Positions 37,681 to 47,800 of a stretch of DNA of 64,000 nucleotides are shown piece by piece. Each line of letters begins with the position of its first letter. Position 1 is the first letter of the stretch. The position numbers were made by a program, and so were the translations under genes. The stretch is from NCBI RefSeq assembly GCF_000327385.1, contig NW_008707617.1, positions 3,946,278 through 4,010,277 on the forward strand. The letters run 5' to 3'. This stretch comes from Lottia gigantea (taxonomy: Eukaryota > Mollusca > Gastropoda > Lottiidae). The notes beneath the pieces were generated by a model that was not told the DNA's origin, ran no database searches, and worked only from the letters and a program-made list of their open reading frames with translations.

Positions 37681-38253
37681 AAATCGAGACTTAAGTTGCG
37701 CCAAAGGCTGTTAACAAATGTGTGATTGACAACGAAAGAATATTTTAAAACATATTTAATAATCAACTATGTTTCTTCATGTAAATTAACTTTAGTACTC
37801 TTATTCATACTAACACTTAATCAACTGATAATTTTTTATTATCTAATCAGAAAAAATTAATCATTTGTGGTCAGTGACAAAATAGGGCTGCACACCCATT
37901 GATTTGAGAGCAATCTTGTTTCTTAATAATATCAGAAGTTCCAGTCTGGTTCAATCAGTTTCCATACCCAGGCAACATCTACCATCCCAAACACAGCTTT
38001 GGAAATTTTGTAGCTTCCAGCCAGGCAGTTAATGATCATTTACTTGACGTTTTGAGTTAGGCCGTAAGGATTCCCAAATCTTCATGTCAGTTGGCTTTGC
38101 TAAATACTCAAAGGAGCAAATGGTTCAAGCCATAATGCAATCCCTGCAACCACATGGGGTTGTTATATTGGCGTTGTAGGACCATTGTTTTCAGAATGTA
38201 TAGATTTTATATTTGGATATTGATGACACTCTTCAATGAGGATGGTGATAATA

Positions 38254-38991
38254 TACAGTCAAGTAACCTAATTTCGTGCTAACTTATTTTTCGTGCATCT
38301 TCGGAATTGATTAATAATTCTCATGTGCGACCTCGCATGACCTCCGTATTTGCTTGTTTTGATAAACATGGGTTGTCTGTAGAATGTCAGCTAGTAGAAT
38401 GAATCCAGTAGTTTCAAGCAAGGTAAAATGTATTAATGTATACTTTGACAAATACCAAAAGTCACATTTTTTTATCGACCGAATTTCCTTTTAACCCCAA
38501 GCTGTAATCGGAATTCCAAAGTGTCGTCTGCTAGAATGTAGTCCAATAAACTAACGGATTCCATGTCAGCAGAAAAATTCTTTGGAACACAATGTGGGCC
38601 ATATTCTTATGTTGCGTCAATTACTTATAGCAATAAATCACTTTATACTTATCTTATTTTGTCAGTCACTATTTCTTTTTAAAAACAATAATTGTTCTGT
38701 GAAGAAATTGTCATTAGTTATAATGAAAAATTATTAAAGCTAAATATTAAGAGTTACTTATACCATTGGGTATCCATACAACGTGTTTTTCTTGACTTAT
38801 AGATCAAATGTTTTACACGAAAATATGTGACGCATTTTGCAGCCAATATGGGTCGAAGTGAGGGATTCATGAAGAAAATCGAAACAAACCAATTTTAATT
38901 ATTTTATAGAGGAATCTGAGGAATCATTTAAGACATAAACAAAATTCGGTGGTGTATCCTTATATGCACGAATATAGGTTACACCACTGTA
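38254..38991 (+). mobile_element. TA-flanked MITE, family 1, copy 3
   Basis: About 738 bp with TACAGTCAAGTAACCTAA at the left and GGTTACACCACTGTA at the right. TA flanks both ends. It is more diverged internally than copies 1, 2 and 5, suggesting an older insertion. It lies between the two Thr/Ser/Pro-rich frames. Confidence 0.83.
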
Positions 38992-39154
38992 CTAATTATA
39001 ATTAAATTATACCAAATGACTGTCAAAATTATAATGATTTAGCTAAGTAAAATGACTGTACAAGAAAAATAGCCTAAATATTTGCTTTAAACTTTACATT
39101 TGTTGTCATTCTCATATATATTCACAGCCTTTGGCGTAAGTTAAAGCTCGATTT

Positions 39155-39475
39155 TTATGTCTTTTCTGAACCGTTTTGTACAATTCGGAGAATTCGGAAT
39201 TTTACGCTCACCGCTGGACTGGAACAGTAACATGTTGTGCGACTGGGCGTAATTGTTGGCCAGGTAGTTGGTGATATTGTTGGACAAGTATAAGATGAGG
39301 TTGTTGGACTAGTAGTGGGACATGTTGTATGACTGGTAGTAGGAGATGTTTTTGGACTGGTTGTAAGAGATGTTGTTGAACTGATAGAAGGAGATGTTGT
39401 TGGACTCTGGGTAAAAGATGTTGCTGGACTGCTAGAAGCGGGTGCTTTTAGACCGTTATCATCTTTTGGACACCA
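39155..39475 (-). CDS. Thr/Ser/Pro-rich frame, mucin-like (uncertain)
   Basis: Open from just after a TAG near 39476 to a TAA at 39155-39157, about 106 codons on the minus strand. Repeated words such as SPTTSP, SLTTSP and SPKTSP come from 24-bp tandem units, followed by Cys-containing TTCYCSSPA. A GTGAGC donor-like site follows AGTCCAGCG (near 39210). There is no ATG at the start, so if real it is an internal exon. It shares its repeat with 37263-37568, 1.7 kb away. Function not known; mucin-like only by composition. Confidence 0.3.
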   Translation of the reverse strand, partial: WCPKDDNGLKAPASSSPATSFTQSPTTSPSISSTTSLTTSPKTSPTTSHTTCPTTSPTTSSYTCPTISPTTWPTITPSRTTCYCSSPAVSVKFRILRIVQNGSEKT

Positions 39476-39479
39476 CTAA

Positions 39480-41679
39480 TGAAAAACTAAACCAACATCA
39501 AAATTTGCCAATTCCTAATGAATATCTTAATAGAATTTCATTTTCACGATTTAATAAAAACCATCACAACCAAAAACATATTTTGACACCAAAATTATGG
39601 CTATTAGTGCCCGAGAATCAAAGTTGAAAAAACATTGATTGTACTCCAAACATACTTTCAAATCTGCGCGAATGTTGTCTTTGACACAAAATCTGCAAAT
39701 TAAAACATACTCAAGTATCAACTGACTAGTATTTAAACGCAATATTCATAGTGACGACCATAATACAGAGGCAGGGCTGGGTATCATGTCATATCATGTG
39801 AAGTTTGAATATATTTATAAAGAAAATTTGGTAAAATCATAATCTGTATGTAGACATTATATACTACATAATGCCATGGTTTAATATTTTCGACTTCTTA
39901 GGGCATTTCTTGTAAAAGTTCTTTATTTAAAATGATATTAAGCTAAAAGTGGTCTATGAAGACAACAAACATAATCAAGCTAAAATCAACAGGAAGGAGA
40001 TTTTATTCTAAGCTTGTCGCCATTGACTCGAGGGATTTTCTTGAAGAATTAAATCTTTCTGTTATAAAACCTAATTATTAGCTGTAAGAATTGAAGGAAG
40101 GATGGATTGACTAAATTAAACATCAAATCACTTCGTTTACTGGAAATAATATGATAGGACAATATCCGAGACTTAAACCCCTCATTACGCTGTCTAATTC
40201 CCGGTCTTGAAGCTACGGGTCGATCATATTCTTATTCTATTCTGTAAGTCAACTGTAAACACATCAGTGGTGGCTCCAAGCCGGAAAATTACACAGAATA
40301 GCACACAATATGTAATTGACAAAATATTTTCCGACAAAATTAGTTCGTCGATTGGTATAATGAGTTGAAGTGCCTGAGTAAATTTGATCGCCGAGAATAT
40401 TAGGGGGAGATAAATGAAGTAATAGTAAGAAGTGATTAAATAAAATCCCTCATGATTGAGTTTTAACTTCCTTTCAACACATCTCATCATCTCGTGCTTC
40501 CATTCCTTATATTCGTCTGCTAGCTGCAGGCAGCCATGTTGATTTTGGTGGATTATTAGTTTAGAAAGTCCTAGATTACTTTAAGGGCAAATCGAAACTG
40601 AAAATGTGAAAAGGTAATTATGGCCAATATAAACGGATTGGAAACCTCGTGAATAAGCATTTATTCAAATAAAATCAAAAGAAAAGAGATTGAGAAGTAA
40701 TTTGGTGAACAATGAGCTTGTGATGAGAGTCTGTAATTTGAAGTTAAATTTAATTCCCGTGATTTCCCCAATCATCATTTCATTTACCACGCCATTACAT
40801 GATTTGAAGGGTTTTGAGTTATAGTTCTATTGTATGGTATATTTATCATCATATATATAGTTTTAAATTATACCATAATTTAGAGTTCTGAAGGCCTATC
40901 TAGATTGAAGCGTCACTGCAAGCTTCTTAAATGTGAAATTAATAATTACATAAGCCTTTAAAACTATACAACTGACACATTATCACAGAAAATACGCACA
41001 ACCATACGTACCTCTGTTAAATGATAGGCTATTGAGAATAGCTATTATCATACAGACTTTATCTGCCTTATAACCCATTTGCTGTTTTTTTTAAATTAAA
41101 AAAAAAACAATAAATAATAATAAAATAAGGGGCGCAACTAGTGGCTTCAAGACACGGTCAGTTCATCAAACAGGGAGCAAGATCGTATCACGAATACGAG
41201 TTTTAACATTATCTTATTTAGTAAGTGGTTTGGTCACGATGGACGTTTTCAATGCTTTGGAACTTTGGCAGTAGAAATATTTGAGAAGGTAGGCCTACTC
41301 TCCATAAAAGAACGAATCCTTAAAATTTCTAAACATTCGCGGAAAAGACTGTATCTGCCAAAGGGGTGCAACTCGTGGTCATTTCAGCGGGCGACTCTAA
41401 TAAGGCCTGCTGGAGTTAATATGTCAAGATTAATGCCCCGGGATTTTAAGTTATAACTTTCAGTGTTATCACTATCATTCACATCTACAATTAATCCGTA
41501 TCTTTCAACATATTACTAGGATATCAGGTTACTTCCCTTGAATATTCAGTGGCATTCACATTGCAGTCAGCAATAAATGAATGAATATTCTCATTTTAGA
41601 AGCAATCCAAAGCGAATACCTCAAATTTCCTAATGATACTTACACAATTATTATTTTATGATAAACACGCAGCTTTTGG
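39480..41679. other. Intergenic, no gene seen
   Basis: AT-rich. The stretch 39575-39620 (TTTGACACCAAAATTATG) is an inverted match to 37395-37415, linking the two sides of the minisatellite locus. No exon was recognised. Confidence 0.4.
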
Positions 41680-41683
41680 TTAA

Positions 41684-42348
41684 AGGGATACTACGTCTTA
41701 GGATGAACATAAATTTTAATTTTGCTCAAATTTGGCCAATAACAGTATATATCCATCAGTGGACTTACCTGGTGTCCTAACTATACACCAAAATCCCCCT
41801 ATAATCCGATATATCCACAAAATCAAGTAATTAATTATGAAATGCTTAATACATCCATTAAGCGAGTTTCAAATCGTGAGTCTAGGAAATCCGATGTAAT
41901 TTTCAAGGGGAAGTAACTCTCAAGTGGGGTTTCCCGCGTCCTTGACGTCTACTCTTGAATTGACCTGGACATTGTCATATTTTGAAGACGGAATAATGAT
42001 GCCTCGTAGGAGATTAAGCGACTCCGCGAAAAAGCAATTCATATAATTTAGAATGAATACTCCACCACTGACACAATTTTCAACGAATATTAATCATTGG
42101 CAAAGTTTGTTTGTATACACCGGAAGATGATTGTTTCCTGTTTTAGCGTTGATTACCCAGACTCTTTTTTTTCTCAAACAGATGGGATTCATGGCTTGCT
42201 CACATTTTTTTTTAAATTATGATTATAGTTTTATTGTCGATTTTTCAAACTTGATAAAGTGTGGGATGCATACTTATTTTAACCAATGGTCACTATTAAT
42301 CACAAATATTAGCCACAGGGCGAGTGTATTCTAAGACGTAGTATCACT
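41684..42348. mobile_element. TTAA-flanked MITE, second family
   Basis: 665 bp with inverted ends AGGGATACTACGTCTTAG and AGTGATACTACGTCTTAG (one mismatch) and TTAA directly outside both (41680-41683, 42349-42352). It has the same T2/Kolobok-like layout as 25866-26216 but unrelated internal sequence. No transposase. The frame 42131-42334 inside it has no domain. Confidence 0.85.
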
Positions 42349-42352
42349 TTAA

Positions 42353-45116
42353 AGAATGTATCTTGTTATTCAATTTTGGAAAGGGTCAACAATTATTGCC
42401 TCTAAAATATAATTGGTATTCCATAGTTATATGACCTTTGTTGTAGTGAATATGTGTCAGTATATGCCGTATCTTATAAAGTGTTTCATATCTGATTATT
42501 ATGAAGTATGCGAAAATTTGCTTTTAGAATCTGCTTATTATGTGTTTGGCCCAAAAAAATGATATTTTTGATAATATGCATATTCTGGGCGCTGGAAATT
42601 TGATACCAAGGACACAGTTTTAATAGTTTGATCCTCTTAAGTCTAAAACAGTAGAATTTGTCCACAGAGATGGAACTTGCTTTTTAAAATTGAGATTACC
42701 ATTAAATATTAATAATTATCCGATTATCACACTGAATACGAGATTTATTATGAAAATTTATCCTTTTTTCTATGGACAACTAATCTCATTTAATCCTATT
42801 TTCTTTATAATTTGTCTAAGTATTGAGTTACCATATTAAACATATTTTGTCGTGATTTTCTAGAGAAAATAGGATAAATTTGGATAAATAATACGATATT
42901 GTCCTCCATTAAGGGGATTAATAAAGTGGTTTCTGTCATTTACGACGTTGAAAAGTAGAAAGTTAATAGAATTAGAGATTTTAAAGCGTAGCTAAAAAAA
43001 ACTTATGTTCAAGGCTGGAAGAAACAGAAACAAAAGACAGAAACATTACAGGCAACATTACTCAAAGTAATGCGCACTGTGTATTTCTGTGAATTATCCT
43101 AGTATACCTTTACCCATATCCATTAAAGTTTGACCAGGATGTAAATTGCTGAACCGAAATAGATTATTCATTTAAAGATAGACTTTTTGTTGCTGAAAAT
43201 ATTTTATTTAAAGTTATTTTGCTGAAGATGCAAACGTAACCCACAATCAAAGAACTTAAAACTTATATTTACGAACATAAAATCATTAACACACATTTTG
43301 TTTATTCAAATTATCCAGTGCATACTTTCATAATTTGTCATTTAGTACAAAGTTACAACCTTTACTCCCCACAATGATCAATGATAAGTGGATTACCAAG
43401 CCCTCGTGTCAAGACGTATTTGAATATGGTTTTGTACTTTCAACACAAAGTTTAGCAGAAATTATTTTTTTTTTTTAGAAATTCAGTTGTGGCTTTAAGA
43501 AATATTTAATCAACGTTATCTATCTAGGAGTGTGGTTTTGGTAGAGAAAGTTATCCAGACCTAATTATTGATAATTACTGCATTAAAGAAATAATATAAC
43601 AATTTTCATACCATTATATAGTGTTAAATAAAGCATAAAATTACCATTAATCTGTAATGGGTAATAAATTAACGTATCTTCCGTATTATTTATACGGCGA
43701 TAAGATAAATTACTCTATCATATCTTGATAAAACAAACTTTAAACACATTTCCTCATCTTAATTCGTTCGATACCTTCATAATAAATCATAATGTCAAAT
43801 GGCCAGCCGAAATTTTAGAACACTATTTAGCTTTAAAAGTGGAAAAAGAAGAATTATTTGGGTTGGAATAAAATGATTTTTTTTTTAAATTATTTTTGGA
43901 ATTCAAACTGTGGAATATGTCAACCTTTTATGTAAATTGAAAGACTCATAATACCCTTTTCACTAATATTATGTATAACCTCTTAAAAAAATAAAAACTG
44001 ATTTGCTATTAGTTTTAGTTTTAGGCTCCATGCCGACCAGATGTTTAAGCGGATAAAAACAACACCAATAATAGCCGTTAGCTAATAAAGTAATTAAGCT
44101 TTATCGAAATGAAATGCATTTTAAAAACACATTTTTACCAAAAGTAACACAATATAGCCCTAGTATTAAGAAAGAAGACATTGTTAGTTTCATAATGGAA
44201 CACATCGAACCTTCGTGCAGAAACACAGCTTTTATTTCTTAAACAATAGCTGAAAATAGATCAACGGATTTCGCAATTTATAAGATTGGAAGATAAATGG
44301 AAGCATAACTTCATTGAATATGAACACAAGGGAAAAGTCTGGGCAAAATAGAATAAAATAGATTATTAGATTATATATGAGTAATATAATAAAGGAATAA
44401 AGAGGGTCATAAAACGACACTTTAATTACCTCCAACATCTTAATTATTAAATTACACAGGTCTGTATTCTCTTAATTCTCTCTTTTCTCTCATTTAACCT
44501 GATTTATTTCCAACAGTTCTCTCTACTAATTTTATTAGTCTACGTATGCAAGCCTCTGATTTTATTTTCAGTTCTACATCACAGTTTTGACGACTTACAG
44601 CTTACCTAATTCAATAAAGTCGTTTAGCCAAAGCGGTAGAAAAGCTTATAATTAGCAATAGAATAAAGACAATGACGATAATTGAATTATATTAGAGTTA
44701 GAAATTGCAACGTGGTTTTCTTCAAAACTCACTTATCGTTTAAATTTGTCATTAATTTTGTTATCTAAATTATAATTCATCTTTAATGAAACGAAAACGA
44801 TTGAATTGGAGACGAGAAACAAAACAAGAATTTTCAAATTCTATTATAAACTGATTATCTAAAACAATTTAAAAATCTTCGTTAAATTTCAACACAATTT
44901 GTCGATTTGAATGGCTCTGGTATTTAAATGATGTTCGTGATAATATGTGATGTTCCAGAATGCCTTCTGAAGATTTAAGGAGACATGCCAGACATTTTTT
45001 AAATATTTTATCTTTTTAACTTATATTATATTTTAGTTCGTACAATAAATACATCTGACTAAGCATTTCGAATATATACAAAGTATAAATATAGACACGA
45101 TCACTGAGGGTACAGG
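42353..45116. other. Intergenic, no gene seen
   Basis: Very AT-rich, with several A/T runs. No exon, RNA gene or repeat family was recognised. Confidence 0.45.
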
Positions 45117-45379
45117 CAATGCCCAAGATACAAGACCCCGGTGCTACCTCTGGCCCATTGTTAGCCCTTGTTAGCTGTTGGCAGCAGTATAATTGTTAGC
45201 CTTTGTTAGCTGCTGTAAGCAGTGGATTATTATTAACATGATAGCCTTTGTTAGCTGTTCGTAGCAGCTAACATTTACCTCTGGAGGCGGAAAGGCGCCT
45301 TTGTTATGTTATAACTATAAGCAGTAATAGCCACTAACAACTTCTTGAAAGAATCAACTAATAAAAGGCGAATCGGGTG
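45117..45379 (+). repeat. Dispersed core repeat, copy 2, with minisatellite A stub
   Basis: A short minisatellite A piece (CAAGACCCCGGTGCTACC, about 45130-45155) followed by the 220-bp core also seen at 10471-10688, ending at the same GGCGAATCGGGTG. Here minisatellite B is absent downstream. Confidence 0.8.
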
Positions 45380-46132
45380 ACTGAGGAATACTGCCTACTG
45401 ACGGACAATTTCTAGTAACAACTTACAACCCATGCAGAGATGAAATCAGACTTGAAAGGTAATTACGATCTTTCTAATTAATGTCCTACTGACATTTCAT
45501 CATTTTGACGCTAAAAATATCGAAAAGGGGCTCAACTATATGTCTCAACAGTTCAATCATCACCACAAAAAAAATACATTAAAATTTAAAAGGGACGAAA
45601 GACCTCTTGAACGTCATCGAGTTAGGTCAAAATGTAAATTTGACGTAAGAACCAAACTGAAGTGAGTGTATTAAAATAAAAGCTAAAAAAGGAACGAAAG
45701 TTTGGTCTCATTTTAATTAGACTGCAATTGATCTTGACTTTGTCAATCATGACCCAAGCACCTGCGAACTAAAAGAGCAGCCAATCTTTGCAAGGTGTAG
45801 ACACTTTAAGTTTGAAACAGTAATTCGTTGTACTTCAGATGGCCTGGCATCTGCAGTATCACTCTGCTGTATCAGTTGAAAGTTTCACATGTTCAGGTCA
45901 GTATGAAAATTTTTTCAAATTTGATTCTCAAAGATTAACACTATTATGTAGCGAATTACCACGCAGGTTGATTTCCGGAAAATACAACAATACGTCTTGG
46001 TGTATAAAAACTAAACTCTACTTTCTGGTAATCATTTACAGTAATACGGGCACAAGGTATTATGGTAACAATAATAGGGGTACACGGTATTTTGGTCATA
46101 GAAAGGACAGCTTCTTACTTTGGATTTCATTA

Positions 46133-46318
46133 CGGTGGGTTCGTTTTGCCGCATTGCCTAACAAGCCGCATCGTGCCCAACTGCACAAAAACGACTTGTA
46201 AAACGAAACTAAAGGTTTCTGATAAAATCCGGAATGGCCAGTTGTTTCACATGAAACGGAATATTTTAATCTGTTTTATTTATAATTTGGACTTGTTAAG
46301 GAAATCGAAACTATAGTT
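46133..46318 (+). repeat. Inverted-repeat arm, left
   Basis: Pairs with 47228-47433 in opposite orientation. Over the outer 142 bp I count about seven differences; the inner parts match with a gap of about 20 bp. Both arms keep an open frame containing RIVPNCTKTTC and KLKVSDKIRNG. The arms enclose the SINE and the 46878 frame. Confidence 0.8.
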
Positions 46319-46369
46319 AAAAATGGTAAAATCTGGAATAAAATAATTACTTTTCTGAACCATGTGGGC

Positions 46370-46732
46370 TAATGAAGACGGGCAACGCCATGCAGGGTGC
46401 GATGAAGGAAATTTTGCCAGGACAGCGGCATTAGCCTGCTCTTTTTCGATTTCCAACTGTCGAGGGATCTTTAACGTACACAGCCTGTAGCCTGTATTGT
46501 CCCATCCGAGCGACTAGACGCTTTTTCCATGTCAGCTCCTCTAACCTGCATCACTGATAGGGAGAAACCGGGTTGAAAAATCCGAAGGTATTATCTCGAC
46601 CTATATCGGGATTGAACCCTGGATCTTCAGGTTAAAAATGAAATGAAATGAATGGAGTTTTACGTCCTACTTTTCTGCTGGACCTTCAGGTTAGCGAGCA
46701 AGCGTCTAACTCGCTGAGCCACCGCGGCTCCC
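46370..46732 (-). mobile_element. tRNA-derived SINE with nested insertion
   Basis: On the minus strand the head reads GGGAGCCGCGGTGGCTCAGC, with an A-box-like GTGGCTCAGCGAGTTAG and a B-box-like GGGTTCAATCCC (46608-46620). A body shared with 7094-7222 follows. Between the two boxes a 46-bp piece (46634-46679) is inserted, flanked by a 13-bp duplication (GGATCTTCAGGTT / GGACCTTCAGGTT). The piece carries GAAAT repeats and TTTTACGTCCTAC, typical of a SINE tail, so one severely truncated SINE copy has entered another. Confidence 0.85.
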
Positions 46733-46877
46733 ACACAAACAATCAGAACCGTAATACAAAATACATAAATCCATAAAACGAAAGAAGACAAGTTCAATAA
46801 ATAAAATATTTGTCGTAACTTGCAAGAGTTATGTCCCTCTACTGCGTGCCTATAACATCACCCACGTTCTAGAAAAT

Positions 46878-47114
46878 ATGGCCACTGAAATGTCTGAAAG
46901 TAAAAATCTTCTGAATAGTAAATCAGAATTATCAAGCGAGAAGTTTAGAATTCTCGTATTAGATTTGCCCTATAATTCGGCAGTGGCTCAACCCCCAATG
47001 GTTCCAGATAAGTCCCAGAATGTCCTGGTGGCAGTTAAAGACAAAATTAGACCAACCTGCGATTGTTTAGAAAAAATGACAGTTCAGACATCGGATGGAT
47101 CCACAGGAAAATAG
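46878..47114 (+). CDS. Unrecognised small frame inside the inverted repeat
   Basis: 78 codons with an ATG, beginning MATEMSESKNLL and including CDCLEKMTVQ near the end. No domain is recognised. It lies between the two inverted arms. No splice sites or promoter can be supported. It may be a relic carried by the structure or chance. Confidence 0.2.
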   Translation: MATEMSESKNLLNSKSELSSEKFRILVLDLPYNSAVAQPPMVPDKSQNVLVAVKDKIRPTCDCLEKMTVQTSDGSTGK

Positions 47115-47227
47115 GTATTGCAGAATCTAAAACCGTGAGCGGTGAGGTTATATTTTATAAACTCAGTATTGTCACCATAATAGCGAAAAGTATAACTCTG
47201 TAAAAAGGCACAGTACGAAAGTCTTGA

Positions 47228-47433
47228 AACTATATTTTTGATTTCCCTAACAGGTCCAAATTATTAATAAAAAGAAAATCGACGCGGGACAACAGATTGA
47301 AATATTTCGTTTCATGTGAAACAAATGGCCATTCCGGATTTTATCAGAAACCTTTAGTTTCGTTTGACAAGTCGTTTTTGTGCAGTTGGGCACGATGCGG
47401 CAAGTTGGGCAATGCGGCAAAACGAACCCACCG
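47228..47433 (-). repeat. Inverted-repeat arm, right
   Basis: Inverted partner of 46133-46318. Its minus-strand frame includes GGFVLPHCPTCRIVPNCTKT, with four cysteines spaced C-x2-C-x5-C-x4-C; the left arm has a serine in place of the second. A TTTTGTTTTTACAG acceptor-like string precedes it on the minus strand. Confidence 0.8.
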
Positions 47434-47651
47434 ATTTCATTACTACAAACTGTAAAAACAAAATCTTTCTGTTGAACTTTGCTCTTGTTGATAATGATCA
47501 AAATGATAATCTCGGTAGTTTTATATTTTTCATACAATATTTATAATATTTCTGTTCTTTTTGTCGTCTTGTATAATGTTGTTTATGTATTTAGTGGATC
47601 CCGTGGAAAATTAGACTTTTGTCAAAATGGCTATCCAAAATAAATTATTAT

Positions 47652-47657
47652 TTTATT
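47652..47657 (-). promoter_or_regulatory. Candidate poly(A) signal of the Kelch-like gene
   Basis: TTTATT on the plus strand (AATAAA on minus), about 145 bp after the stop codon. Confidence 0.45.
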
Positions 47658-47800
47658 ATTATTCTAATGCTGTAACAATTTTACTCGGCCAAAAAAAGAA
47701 ATTTGTTGGTATTATTCATCAGAGGACTATTATGTATAGGAATTATAATTCATTCATTCTTCTTCACTTGTATTTCATTTTATGCTGACATCTATCAATT

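Noticed and set aside
45839-46201. 120-codon plus frame
   Set aside because: Overlaps the left inverted-repeat arm in a frame not kept in the right arm; no domain.
46608-46732. Apparent tRNA gene (A- and B-box-like words, minus strand)
   Set aside because: The sequence between and after the boxes does not fold as a tRNA and continues into a SINE body shared with 7094-7222.
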